From assembly GCA_028673005.1 (NCBI GenBank), contig CM054118.1, positions 83,515,855-83,579,854 on the forward strand: a stretch of 64,000 bases of DNA, read 5' to 3'. Every line of letters starts with the position of its first letter. Positions within the stretch are counted from its first letter, which is position 1. The notes beneath the pieces were generated by a model, which worked only from the letters and a program-made list of their open reading frames with translations, made no database searches and was not told where the DNA came from. This stretch comes from Tanypteryx hageni (Eukaryota; Arthropoda; Insecta; Odonata; Petaluridae). The position numbers and the translations under genes are program-made. Shown here piece by piece: positions 10,532 to 22,329 of the stretch.

Positions 10532-11380
10532 AAGTACCAAATTTGCTTATAAAATTTTTCCTCCTACCTGTAACAAACGCTGCATCTATAATTTTACTGA
10601 CAAATATTAAATATTTCATATTATATAATATAGACAACTTTTCAGTGAGCTTTCTCCAAACGCCAAAATGTCAAGGACCGCTTTTGGCTACTCCTTTTTT
10701 TAATGCATCTGTCAGATGATTTGGATGACTGCGGCACTCTCAAATATTATATTACAATCAGATGTCAGCTTTTTCAAAACATACTACAATTATAAAGTTA
10801 AACGCTAATAATATTCCTTAAAATCGATAGAACTACAAGCTGTACAAATAATCCTTTTACTAGGCTGTGATTTAATGCTTATATTCCAAAAAAAAATTAA
10901 TTACCACATGGGTACCTGCCTATGAACAAATATGGAATTAATCATCTGGAGAAAACTAACATGAAATTCATTTCCGTTGTCAAACATAGGTCATCAGTCA
11001 CAGGGAGCACGTGAAGAACCTTTTCCAAACATTAATAGAACTAGAAAATTTCTATAGTTCCCCTTTTTGTGTAAATCTCTGGAAGCTTTTACGGAAATGA
11101 AGGGCCGGGATCACGAGATTCGAGATGTCCCGATCCGGAGATCAAAAGAGACTTGGCGACGATAAAATGGATGTCATTTCTCGTGTAAGGCGAAGGCGTA
11201 AGACAAAGGGTAGAGATGGATGGCAAGGGGGGAGGAAGAAGATAGGAAGGAGGCAGTTATTTGCACGAAAGAGGAGAGCAAAGAGGTAATAGAAGCAGAT
11301 TGGAAGGATGGCCACGCAGACGCTATGTTTACTGATCGCCGAAGGCAAGAGAAGCGACGGTACGCGGGTTCGAGGAATCA
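10532..11380. other. Unassigned region
   Basis: AT-rich to about 11,090, then rising purine content. No gene recognised. Confidence 0.4.
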
Positions 11381-11384
11381 GAAG

Positions 11385-11790
11385 TGGATATGAAAAAGGG
11401 GGAGGGAGAGAGGAGAGAGGAAGGGAGAGAGGAGGGAGGGAAAGAGGAGGGAGAGAGAGAAGGGAGAGAGGAAGGAGAGAGGAGAGAGAAGAGGGAGAGA
11501 GGAGGGATGGAGGAGGGAGGAAAGAGGGAGGGAGGAGGGAGGGAGGAGAGAAAGAGGAGGGAGAGAGAGAAGGGAGAGAGGAAGGAGAGAGGAGAGAGAA
11601 GAGGGAGAAAGGAGGGAGGGAGGAGGGAGGAGAGAAAGAGGAGGGAGAGAGGAGGGAGAGAGAGAAGGGAGAGAGGAAGGAGAGAGGAGAGAGAAGAGGT
11701 AGAAAGGAGGGAGGGAGGGAGAAGGGAGGGAGAGAGGGGGAAGGAGGGAGAGAGGAGGGAGGGGGAAAGAGAGGATAGTGTAGGAGATAG
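11385..11790. repeat. Polypurine minisatellite with ~100 bp higher-order period
   Basis: Almost pure A/G on the plus strand for ~390 bp. A block containing GAGAGAGAAGGGAGAGAGG then AAGGAGAGAGGAGAGAGAAG recurs at about 11,450, 11,560 and 11,660. The long opposed open frames across it (up to 360 aa) are compositional artefacts rich in Ser/Pro/Leu or Arg/Glu/Gly. Confidence 0.85.
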
Positions 11791-12654
11791 GAGGAAAAAG
11801 GGAAGGAATAGATATGCGGAGTTTTGACCCCCGGAGTGAGGAAATGGCGGCTTCCGTGGACCCACAGGAGCAACTTGTGGCTGCGATCCTGTCGTGGGAG
11901 GATAGGAGCCGCACGGGCAAGCATCGAGCCGCGGTGAGCGTGTGTGTGTGTGCAAAGCAGAAAGAGGGAGAGAGAGGATAGGGTAGTGGAGGGTGGAGGG
12001 GGGTGGAGGGGGGTGAAGGGCGGATAGAGATTGGTGGGAGGGATTTGATCCTGCGAGAAATAGCGTGAGGAGAAGATTGGCTTCCGTGGATCGAGTGTGC
12101 TGAAAGGATCCTTTTGTATGGAGATCCAGATAAAAGGGGTGACCCATATCACTGCGGCTGACGAACGAAATTTATGCCATTCGGTGGTCTCAAAGAGCAA
12201 TGATTTAAGAACATTGGCAAACATTTGCTCGAGGGGAGTTTTTTGAAGATTATTATGGATTTCAGATCGAAATTTTTAAATTAGGCAACGCAAATAGACG
12301 GCGTTTCCTCGTAGATTTTTTCTGCGCCAGTCACACATTATCTCGTGCATTAATTTGCCATACTTTGCTTCTTAAAATATTTCCATATTGCTTAATTTGT
12401 TCCATTTCATCATGAACTAGTGCGTAAAACGTATGTCGTTTATTTCCGCAAGTGAATTCATTCAAAGCTTGATGAATGTCGAGAATGTTTTTTTTTCGAT
12501 TCGGAATAAAGCTTGAAAAAATGAGTCCGGAAATGTTTGTACCAATCCTAAAATGGGATCTAAATTGATTCTTCAAAATAAGAGAAGTTATATTTTGAAA
12601 AGGGTTGCTATAGAGGAATGGATGTGTGTTTACTCACGGTGATTTGACAGGACG
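11791..12654. other. Unassigned region, partly purine-rich
   Basis: It contains a (GT)n run at 11,939-11,951 and G-rich repeats (GGTGGAGGGGG) around 11,990-12,020. I see no gene. Confidence 0.4.
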
Positions 12655-13215
12655 AAATATGTAGGCTTCCTCCCTCTCTCTCAGCGGGAAAGACGCCGGG
12701 ACGGGAGCGCGGAACAGTGGAGGGGGAGGAAGGTTCTGTGGGGGCGGAGGTACGGAGATAGCGGGGGCGGAGGGTGGCCGCGAAGCGCAGGCGAGGAGGA
12801 GTAACTGTTGCCCGTGGAAGGAGAGAAATGGGGTGCGAAGGGGAAAATGGGGAAGGTGAAGGAAGAATGGGTTGGTAGGGAAAGGCGGAGGAATGGAGGG
12901 GTTGTTTTGAGGGGCCACGGGGGCAGGAGTCCGAGGGAAGGAGGACGCAGTTCAGGAAGGTCTGGTTCGGAGTGCGGCGGCGGGGGGGGGGGGTGCAAGG
13001 GGTAGAGAGGTGAGGGAAGGGGGCGGAGGGGTGGGAGCCCCCTTTGGTGAATGGCATGGTGCCAATCTGAGGGAGGGTGGGCTTCAGCTCCGAGTTCCAT
13101 AAGGAATGGTTCTCTGTATGTGTGGGTTGGCAACAGGGTGGAAGAAGGGAGAGGGAGGGCGGAGAGGAGGTAAAGGGGTCAGAGGTCAAAGAGAAATGGA
13201 GGAATGAAGAGGAAG
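12655..13215. repeat. GC-rich purine-biased low-complexity block
   Basis: G-rich plus strand with GGAGGAAGG, GGGGGCGGAGG and an uninterrupted G run near 12,981-12,990. The overlapping long Pro/Ser-rich open frames on the minus strand have no conserved motif. Confidence 0.7.
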
Positions 13216-13369
13216 AAAGCCAAATGGTTTGAAAAAATGCGGTCAAAATAAAATGGCCGACGAAAAAGGGAAGAGAAGAGGAAAGTGCTATAAATATTCC
13301 TCTCGAGTTGGCGATGGGATTATTGACGTTATTAATCATGCTTACGTCTGTCAAAAATATATGACAAAT

Positions 13370-14059
13370 TCAATTTAAGGGAAATCCGAAACCGCGGATT
13401 GCTCTAATGGCTAGGTAGTTTTCGCATGATAATTTTAAGAAAGATAAATGATTTATTACTTTTTATTTGTATAAACATATGATGTTTTTATAATTAATAT
13501 TGCAGAATGTGTAATTACATTTCAGCTAAAAATAATTTCAAATATTTGATTCATGATAAATGCAACTGTATTTCACTCCATTCTAACACATTTATAATGA
13601 ATGGAATCAAAATTTTATTTATAATTCAAATAGCATTTTCATAATTTAACAAAACTCTTACAAACACATTATATAGCTTATCTGCTTATTTAAAAAATAA
13701 AACATTTTTAAGGTGTTTTAAGTGTAAAATATGAAAACGTCATTATTATTCTATACTTACAGTGACATACATCATTCTTTTTTGTAGAAATTTGATACCA
13801 CTTTATCCATATATGACGAAAAAAGTTGGGCGCCTGAAACCTTATTTGTTTTCTATTATTTATTATTTCATGATAGAGCCAAGATACTTTAAAAAATGCC
13901 TTACTTTTGTTCTCTTGGAGTGGGTTCATTCATAAAATATGCCTTTTACAGGTTGTGATTCTACCTAAACCTGTTTTATCCTTAGAGGGGCGGAATTTTC
14001 GTAAAATTTGGAAAGTGCTTATCATAATTCTGTTTTTAGTACTTTTCGTCATTGCACTA
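13370..14059. other. Unassigned AT-rich stretch
   Basis: No gene or repeat recognised. Confidence 0.4.
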
Positions 14060-15055
14060 TTATCTTCGTGATGTCCGTCCGTCCGTGCGCATACATCAGG
14101 TAAGAATTGACTTAACCGATTTCAATCAAATTTGGTGCATACAATACTCACATAAATTAATAACCAAATTGGCATATTTGGATCGGATCGACCAAGCAGA
14201 GTGCCACAATTGCAAAGTTTAACTTTTCGGTAATTATGAATTTGGAAGGAATTGGCGTAACCGATTTCAACCAAATTTTTTATGGAGGTGTGCAACATAA
14301 AAAACCAAATCAATATGTTTTATGTAGATATGTAAACCAGGGCTGCCACAATAAACGTAATAAAAAAGTTTTCTTAAACGTGTCTGTGTTGAATTTTTCA
14401 CATCAATTTTAACCATATTTAAAACTAATAATGTACACATATATACTAAACCAGAATTTTTTATTTGGTCCGCATCAATCAAACAGTGGTGCCACAATTA
14501 CAAATTTAACCCTTTCAGTAACGATGGGTTTGGAGAGAATTGGCTCTACGGATTTCAACTAAGTCTCACATATATGGTTAGTACACCATATCATTATGAA
14601 ATTAAGATGTTTAAAGCGGAGATAAAGTGCAGGGCTGCCACACTAAAAAGTGAAATAATATTTTTTAATAGTATTTCTAGAGATCTGACCTCGTGTATTT
14701 TAACCAAATGTAATATATTTAATCTTCATATAAATTGACAACCAAAATAGCATATTTCAACCGAGTCGACTTAACAGGGTTACCACAATATCAAGGTTAG
14801 AATTTTCCTATAACTATGAATTTGAAAGGTATAGGCTAAACCGATTTCAAAAAGAAATTTCGTTTGTAAGACGAGTATAGAATGGGAAAACGAAATGAAA
14901 ATGCATATAACGAATATAAAGAGCAGGGCTACCACAATATAAGGCAAAATAATTTTTGGATTTCAAAGCAAATAGATTAGTATAGATTATACTCCGGCGA
15001 ATTTGACGAAAAGCAGTTCTGTACCATTAGAAACCCGTGTATATCCTTACTTGTT
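14060..15055 (+). repeat. Tandem array, ~145 bp monomer, alternating two monomer types
   Basis: A marker of the form GYTRCCACAATA or GTGCCACAATT recurs at about 14,201, 14,342, 14,489, 14,634, 14,779 and 14,928, giving spacings of 141-149 bp. Two variants alternate. The type after CAGGGCTGCCACAATA is followed by an AT-rich segment. The other is followed by AATTATGAATTTGGAAGG and then AACCGATTTCAA. The array thus has a ~290 bp dimer. It ends with GACGAAAAGCA and AAACCCGTGTATATCC. The segment 14,315-15,055 matches 64,000-63,265 in inverted orientation. Confidence 0.8.
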
Positions 15056-17049
15056 ATATTATGTACCCTTTTGTCCCTGTTACATATTTCAGCAAGAAAA
15101 TTACGAATTAGTTTTCTCTTCATGTTTTGAGTGGGTTAATTCGGGAAATTCTAAATATATTTAAGGTAAAATCTTTAAACTGAAATAATGTGTACTCATT
15201 TTGACACTTAGCAACTAGATTAGTACAGTAAATTGTTAAGGTTATACAATCAATGTTAAAGTTAAGGAAATACTCATAAAAATTCACGTTTGAAGTAGCT
15301 AATTATCGAATTTTAAGCAATATTCCTAATCGATGGTCGCGTTTATTTCTCTCCCTCTTTCTTTCTCTCTCTCTCTCTCTCTCTCAAAATTACATTAATG
15401 CAGGATCAAACTTAATGGACTGCCTATGTATTCAAATATATGCTATCCTGTACAGGCAACTTGTCTGGTGACACATTAGCTCGGTCGCTGAAAATTTTCA
15501 TTCTAAACAGTAGTCTGCAGCCACAGAATCCAGAGAAAGATTTAACCCTTTCAAAGTCAGCTTATGCCATATATTAAATAAAAGGTACATTTGGTTCCTA
15601 TAAAATGGTGTGTTTGAAGCCGACATAAATCGATCTATCGACCATAGTTTCCTCTCTGGCGCCTCTATTACGCCTTCAATTGTTCTGCTCCATCGCACCC
15701 CTTTGCCACCTCCGCTTCCCAATCCCTTTTGTTCGTTTTAACCTCCATTGCCGCTTTGTTCGTCCCACGCTACATTTCACACGTCCCGACCATTAAGGCG
15801 TTGATTATAGTTCGAAGAGGGTCACTTTCACCGCTATATCTAAGATAATAAACAAGTTTATCGGAATACTCCACGCACGGACACCATTTATTTCGGTCAT
15901 ATCGCGTATTTTGACTTATTATCCTCGATATAGTTTATTTATTGGATTATTTTTACCCCTCCAAATTTGAAGTGGAAATGAGCTTCCACACCCAATGTGC
16001 TTGCATAGCACAAACTGAAGAGGAAGTTATTTTTCTCAGTTTATAAAGCAATAAGATTAATCTTTTTCTTGTTCGTATATCTACTTCGGACTTCTTGCTG
16101 GCCTTTCCATTATCAAACACAAAGAAAATGTAATCCTCAAAAATTTTCTTCTCTTTTTTAGAGCTAATAATTTGGAAAATAAGAGAGAGGGAATAATGTG
16201 AGAAAATGCGGTATGCGTTGAGAGCCAGAGATAAAATTTTCTCAATACTGTCACAGTTTTTGCAAATTTCTCTCATCCATTTCCAAACATGGATATATTA
16301 TTTTACTACTTCCATTTTATGTTGAGCATCTTATCATTGTCACAGGTAAAGTTTGCAATGAACCATAAATAAGATTACAGTAGGACCTCAAATTTTGCTG
16401 GGGTTACGTTTCTGGGAATGGCTGCGAGCGTGATATTCGCAAATGGCAAGGCTTAAGATTTTATGAGGAAATGTAAGTTAGTTTGAATAAAATCCAAGGC
16501 GAGGCCTCGGTGCTTATGATAATAAACAAATTACAAGAGAAAAACTATTAATTATAAAATGTGTACAATTACGATGAAAAGAGTTATAGTTAAGGCAAAA
16601 CTAAAATGTAACTAATTCATATTACTCGACTATGAGATCAATCTCGATATGACAGTGAGGATGATGATGGTGATGGTGGTTTGGAAGATCGTTCTAGAAC
16701 GAAGGTAATAGACATCCCGGTTTTCCCAGTATTTGTCCCAGTTTTCAGTGCTATATTTTCTGCTGGGGTTCGTTATTCTATGCAGCATTATGGACTTTAC
16801 AATTAATCTAATTGCTACTTTCCGGCAGATGAGAATGGTGAGACGGAGCTTATCCACTTTGAATCTCGCAGAAGTTTTTTCTTGTTAGACATTCTGGTTT
16901 CCTCTGCATTTAATGGGCAATTCCATATATACACATAACATTCTATTATGCTATGTCGTGGCGCGTAGTTATTGATTGTCGTGTTTATTTTAAACATTCA
17001 AATGAAACTTTTCTGGCTTGGAATGAAGAATTTACCGCGGTGGAATTAT
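15056..17049. other. Unassigned region
   Basis: It holds a (CT)n run at about 15,366-15,385 and a (GATGGT)-like run at about 16,660-16,680. No conserved gene recognised. Confidence 0.4.
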
Positions 17050-17120
17050 TACCTTAACACCTAGAGACTTACAAAGGTGAAATACCCCTTTAGCCAAAAC
17101 AACTAGAGGGCTACAAAACC

Positions 17121-17156
17121 CAATGCATTTTGCCCACAAGGTGGGCATCGTCAGGG
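17121..17156 (-). ncRNA. Hammerhead-like motif of Penelope-like element (inactive)
   Basis: On the minus strand CTGACGA is followed by T, a perfect 6-bp stem GCCCAC/GTGGGC with loop CTT, then AAAA and the palindromic ATGCAT. Hammerhead ribozymes are known in the repeats of Penelope-like elements. Here the GAAA box reads AAAA, so I expect no cleavage. It sits ~60 nt downstream of the GIY-YIG frame, the right place. Confidence 0.5.
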
Positions 17157-17213
17157 GTAAAACCTGTTACAACAGTGACTGAAAGCCAACTGCCAGGTTT
17201 GAAACGGAAAGTA

Positions 17214-17930
17214 TTAAGAAGACGACCGAGAAACAAGTGAAACGCGGAAAGATTTTTCGGCGTGTGTGTCGTTTAAATATGTCAATTTGTATAGGGTCTT
17301 GTTGAAATCTGTGTCCGTGTTCATAAGTGTATCGCGGTTTTTGTAAATGTGAAGGTTTTCTAACGAGTTTAGTGAGTTATTGGCTGAAGTTATCAACGTT
17401 AAATCGTTTACGTGCATACTGTGACCTGTTTCAAAAATGTGGTTGGCAACGCTTGATTTTTCAAAACGATTATATTTATAGTGAGCCATGTATTCCTTGA
17501 AGCGTGTTATTAGTTTCCTTCTTGTTTGTCCTATGCACTTTTTGTCGCAGTGTGAGCATTGTATTTTATAAATACCGGACTTGTTCAAAGATTCTGTTCT
17601 GTCTTTTGTACTGCCCAGTAAATTTTTCAAATTATAAGGATTTGTATATGTTATGGTATAATTCTTATGTTTAAAAATTTTGTTCAAGCCTCAGTTTAAT
17701 GGTGGGAAATAAGGCAATTTTACATATTTGTCCTCTTTTTTGTTGTCTAATTTAAGGGAAGTGGCATTGGACAAGGTTTTATTAAAGTTATGTTTCCTCA
17801 CTAATTTATTAATTAAATTATTATCGTATCCAAGTTTAGCGGCAATTTGTTTTATGTGTTTAAGTTCCTTTGCATATCTGATTTTATTGTGGGGGATGTT
17901 ACATAATCTGTGTTAAAAATTGAAACACAG
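17214..17930 (-). pseudogene. Penelope-like element C-terminus with GIY-YIG endonuclease
   Basis: The frame ending at 17,214 reads SGIYKIQCSHCDKKCIGQTR, then RRKLITRFKEYMAHYK, SSVANHIFETGHSM and ENLHIYKNRDTLMNTD. These are the GIY, the (Y)IG strand (here CIG), the Arg helix, the His region and the late Glu of GIY-YIG nucleases, with the CxxC-type insertion (CSHC) seen in Penelope endonucleases. Upstream, after an in-frame TGA at 17,691-17,693, the same frame stays open to about 17,920 (NIPHNKIRYAKELKHIKQIA, KLPYFPPLN), matching the RT-to-endonuclease linker. The canonical Tyr of YIG is Cys here. In the intact family this endonuclease nicks target DNA for RT priming. Confidence 0.85.
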
Positions 17931-18472
17931 CTAAGAGACTTGATGAATACAAGCATAGAGACACTCGGGCGTAAGAAATATCCTTTTTAAGACGCTTTTT
18001 TAAATAAGTTTATTCAATAATTGCACTCTATGTGGAAAATTGTATAAGAGTAGGTGAAACTGAAAACAGGAACTGAAAATTCAAATATTTTTATGAGGGA
18101 CGTAACGGCATGAAGATCCTTTGACGAAATAAAAATAAAAATCACATCAAAATAGAAATCGTTTAACATACGAAACCTATGACTAATCATGGATATAAAA
18201 AATAAGAATAATTAGATGTAGCAAATATGTACATCTTTTCCGCATGTCTGCTAAAAGCAGTAAATAATGTGCGACTATACGGGATATACTCTGGAACAGA
18301 AATATTTAAAATCCGAGAATTTAAATTGGCCTATAATGAAACTCCAAGCGAATAATCAAAACAGCAAATTTTAAAATGGTTTACAGAGATAGTATACCAT
18401 CGAATAAACTAAACTGTTATTTCTGAGGGTTTGCTGTATTTCATACGAAAGACAAAAGTTTACCTTTTTACT
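17931..18472. other. Unassigned AT-rich stretch
   Basis: No gene or repeat recognised. Confidence 0.4.
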
Positions 18473-19075
18473 TGCTCCATACGTAGTGTAGGTGAAAGAA
18501 TTGTTTTCATGATAAAATAGATTTCGAACCTTCAACGGAAATACACGTTGTGAGGTCCCCTGAAAACGTTTTGACCATTTTCTCTATGGCCTCTGTGTGT
18601 GGCAATTTTTGTGGGTGCTCTAGCTAAAAAACTATTAATTAGGTTAACGCATAATTTTATATTTAACATTTTTATGAGAGTCACAAGATTTGCTTAGTTT
18701 TTAGTAAAAATCGGTCACATCCGTTTTTTAAGTATTTGCTCGAATATTTAATAAATGTAATAATGTAATATAATAAAAGTTGTAGGTAATTTAATTCTCA
18801 ACAAGATTTGTTCGAAAGTCTTTCCCATGTAATGCATTGTTTAAGAGATATCTTAAATACTAAATTATTTAGCTGCCACAATCACTCCACCTACCGGCGA
18901 CTATTGTAAACACTTTAATGGTTTGAGTTTATTTATGTTTTTTTGTAAAGACTGTAAATTTTTCTTGCAGTTGCTTAAAATATTTATTATCATGCAACCT
19001 ATTTGGAATTATTAAAAATATTACAAATATGGAGAAAGTCATGTAGTGGCCGCATCAGATTTTTTATCATAGCAT
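18473..19075 (+). repeat. Dispersed repeat, copy A
   Basis: It shares ordered blocks with 39,153-39,860 and 42,590-43,262: GTTTTCATGA, CAACGGAAATACACG, GAGGTCCC, CGTTTTGACCATTTTCTC, TTTTTGTGGGTGCTCTA, AAAACTATTAAT, AAAAGTTGTAGG, AAGAGATATCTTA, TAGCTGCCAC, CCACCTACCG, AATATTTATTAT, CCTATTTGGAATT and ATGGAGAAAGTCAT. Copy A lacks ~90 bp present near 39,640-39,740 in copy B. The right half, read on the minus strand, corresponds to a decayed LINE endonuclease segment clearer in copy B. Confidence 0.85.
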
Positions 19076-21944
19076 TTTATTCCACAAGCACTAAAGCACT
19101 ATCACTTTTTGCAAAACTTTCGAGTCGTTCATATCAGCTGTTTTCTTTTGTCATATTGAAATGATCAAGGGAGAAGATGCTCCACAATGTGTGTTGTGAA
19201 CAGAAAATCGGATATTTTCGATTTACCAATATTTACCCGACTTTCCATCAGACATTTAAATGGCTGTAAATTTTAATTCTCTATCGCATTGAAAAATCCT
19301 AGAATAAAAGCAAAATTATAATGTTTCGCAAATGCATAATCACATTTGTTAATAACTACCTCTTTATCGCTATCAATATCCTCACCAATGCTGTCTATTA
19401 CTATTTCTTCCGATTCCGATACCCTTAACAGGTCTACTCGTCCCCTTAATGTCAACCGCTCGCAAAAGACCAAATATTCTCGTCACCTACACACCTGACC
19501 CCACTTACCAAGCGCTCCAGCAAATTCCACACACTTGATTTCTCCAAACAAACTCTCAAACCTAACGATTAAATCGAAACGAAACTTCTCTCGTTTCCCC
19601 TTCTTCTTTATTAATTACTACTTGTTCCAATGTTTACACAGAGTTCTATTGACATTTTATGCTTCATTTTGTTTGTAAGCGCTCTAAAAGACGAAGAAAT
19701 AAACCAAATTCAAGCAGTGTAAACCGGATCCTACCGAGAGACAAAAAATTTTTAATTGAAAATTCAATTGATAAACTATATGTAATTTTAACTGTTCGTT
19801 GGAGAGCGTGTATTTCCTTATTTTCACCGTCTATATCATATCTGAAATTAAAACGTTCAAATTTGATTGGGAAGTTCTCCCAAGAGAAAGTCGAGAAATT
19901 CGCTCTATGCCCACCGACCTACTCCATGTAACGGATCGGTATTTTAATTTCATTAGGATGTCGCATAATCGTAATTAATGATCCACATCAGCGATAAAAG
20001 GAAGTACGCCATAGCTTCTGGCGATAGCTATACATTTTCAAACCAACGCTTATCTAATTTGGTCGGCAGTAGTAGACATTTTTCTAATGTCGGCAGCAGC
20101 AACATATTTCTAGAATAATCGTATCGAGTGTGTTTTTCTTGTCAACATAAAACTATAAAATTTCGGGAGTCGACCATCCTGTCTCATCCAATAACGTTTC
20201 CATAAATAATTTTTCCGTGAACGCTGATAAAATCGCATCGCCATGAAACGCGAGAGCGAATCGAGAGCAGATCTTGAGAGAGATCGCGGATACGTGAGTC
20301 GGCGGCTGCGTTACGCAATGGCAACAGGCTGCCAATACGAAAGGAAAGGAGAGCACAATATCCCATTCTCCCCAGATACATTTCATAACGTTTTTCCCCT
20401 CTGGGCTACTATCTCAGACAAGCCCTTTCTTTCCCCGAACCGCGCTTCACCCTTATATTCAGTCTCCAATTTCGCCCTCTCCTTAACGACCGAGCCAAAC
20501 ATTCAAACAGTAGCCTCTCTCTCCTCCTTGGCCCCACGCAACTCTCACTTCTTTCGCAACCCTTCCTCCTCCCGAACGCCTCTTCTTTTCCTCTCTACTT
20601 CCTTCCAATACTCTCCACGAGGAAAGCCCAAATCGTCGGTCCTGATGAGGGTTAAGAACACAGTATATCCGAATAATATGCTGCGCTCTATTGAGAGATG
20701 TGGCTTCAAACCTCGTATGGGAGCCAGTAACGATTTATTCTGGCCACATCTTGAACATCGTTCTGTTTGGACGATTATACAAGGAAAGCTAGAATAGACA
20801 GAGCAGTGATAGAGCAAATAGAACTACACTGAAATAAAGCAATACGATCCATGAAAATTTATAATTTGTGGAGTAGTGACATTTTCGATGAGTAAATAGT
20901 TAATTTTCTCGTTTAATAAATGCTAATAAGAAAGTTAGGTAAACGAGTCATGGAGATTTGAGCGAGAGAAAATAATTCAGGAAATCGTGATAAATAATAA
21001 CTTAAAAGAATAAGTTTAGAAAAACAAGATAAATTTGTAGGAACAGTTTCTTTCCGTGTATGCAGACGCACAGTCAAAGGATAACACGAATACGCACAAA
21101 TACAATCATGAACGGTCAAACAAGTTTCTTCCTAACGATTTCTACCATCTTTCGGGACTCATTTTTTCTTACAAAAAGGGAGAAATAATTGTCACAGCCA
21201 GAATGCGTGTGAATCAAGACATAGCGCAGTTCTTTTCCCTGACATCTCTCTCTCCTCCCCGCCACCCCTTCCCCCACCGATCCCTCTCCCTCCAACCGCC
21301 ATTTCGCTCTCCTTCCATTTATTTAGAGGACGCGTCATCACAGCTCGAGAGGAGAGACACGTGACTGATTGATCATCATCATTTCTTTCTCCGCCTCGCT
21401 CTCTCTCTCTCTTCCCACAGGAATGATAAAACGACTGCGCCCCGCAGATACACCCATCCTTCACGCGGTCCTTTGCCGTGGTCGCCGTCATAGTCCCTCC
21501 CACTCAGCCCACTCAATTCCCCCATCCACTGCCATCTCCTCTCACACGCACAAGGGCACGTCACATCCTTCCCACACTCACCCCCACCCACTATTTCTCT
21601 CTCTCTCTTTATCTCACCAACTTGTAATTCGCTCGCAGATGGCGCGTATTCTTAAACAAAGGGAAGGTCTGGCCGAGGAAGTACTACAGCACCAAGGGTG
21701 CGCATTATCGTGCATGCGTGCGCGCGTGCCAGTGATGCGCGTTCAAGAGCGCGTTGAGTTCAAAGAGTGATTTCGAGGCTCAATAATGTGTCCGTCGGCT
21801 GAGCGAGAGAGGATCCCATATTTTATATTCCGAAGCCCCGTCTGCTTGTTTTCCTCCGCGAAGAGCATTTTAACGGAAATGGGACCTCTTCCCCTTTTGA
21901 AAACTTTATCCTCTCCCTTCGGCAACCCTTTTTCCTCCTTTCAC
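19076..21944. other. Unassigned region, becoming pyrimidine-rich
   Basis: AT-rich until about 20,150. From 20,240 to 21,780 it is pyrimidine-rich with many CpGs. The open frame at 20,243-20,797 (184 aa) is the longest here, but it has no recognisable domain and lies in CT-biased sequence, so I do not call it a gene. Confidence 0.4.
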
Positions 21945-22265
21945 TCCGCGCCCTCTCTCTCCCTCTTTCCTTTCCAAATCTCCTCCCTCTCCTCTTCTCC
22001 CTCCTCTCCCCTGTCCTTTCCTTCCTCCTCTCCTCCCACACTCCCATCCTACCACACTCTCTCCCTCCCTCTTCTCCACCCACCTTCTCTACCTCCCTCT
22101 TCTCCTCCCACCCTCTCTCCCTCCCTCTTCTCCACCCACCTTCTCTACCTCCCTCCTCTCCTCCCACCTTCTCTACCTCCCTCCTCTCCTCCCACCCTCT
22201 CTCCCTCTCTCTCTCCCTCCCTCTCTCTCCCTCATTCCCTTCCTCTCTCCCTCCCTCTCCCTCTA
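21945..22265. repeat. Polypyrimidine minisatellite, ~56 bp period in part
   Basis: Almost pure C/T on the plus strand. CTTCTCCACCCACCTTCTC recurs with a 56 bp shift (about 22,071 and 22,127), then shorter CTCCTCTCCTCCCACC units follow. The open frames here are Ser/Pro/Leu artefacts. Confidence 0.85.
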
Positions 22266-22271
22266 GGTGGA

Positions 22272-22327
22272 AGATGGGACTTTTTAGTCTCAATCTCGCC
22301 CCAAATAAAGACAATATCAATCAATCA
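22272..22327 (+). repeat. Short dispersed tail-like repeat, copy 1
   Basis: GGGACTTTTTAGTCTCAAT, CTCGCCCCAAATAAAG and a terminal (ATCA)n run. A close match lies on the minus strand at 48,466-48,508 (GGGACTGTTTAGTCCCAAT, TTCGCCCTAAGTAAAG). An AATAAA lies inside this copy, so both may be 3' ends of a retroelement family with a simple-repeat tail. Confidence 0.55.
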
Positions 22328-22329
22328 AT

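Larger units (their letters stand above)
17050..17930 (-). mobile_element. Penelope-like retroelement, 5'-truncated 3' part
   Basis: The minus strand carries the end of an RT-linker region, a GIY-YIG endonuclease domain, then a 3' region with a hammerhead-like motif (17,121-17,156). This order is that of endonuclease-containing Penelope-like elements. The RT catalytic domain is absent, so the copy is truncated at about 17,930. Confidence 0.8.

Noticed and set aside
10970..11000. CTGATGA on the minus strand near 10,990, with GAAATG downstream
   Set aside because: The sequence between the boxes cannot form a stem II.
11142..12224. 360-aa minus-strand open frame and its overlapping partners
   Set aside because: The translation is Ser/Pro/Leu/Phe-rich and follows the GA/CT composition. 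The other frames over the same DNA are equally long.
20243..20797. 184-aa open frame as a host gene
   Set aside because: No recognisable domain, pyrimidine-biased DNA, and opposed open frames in the same place.
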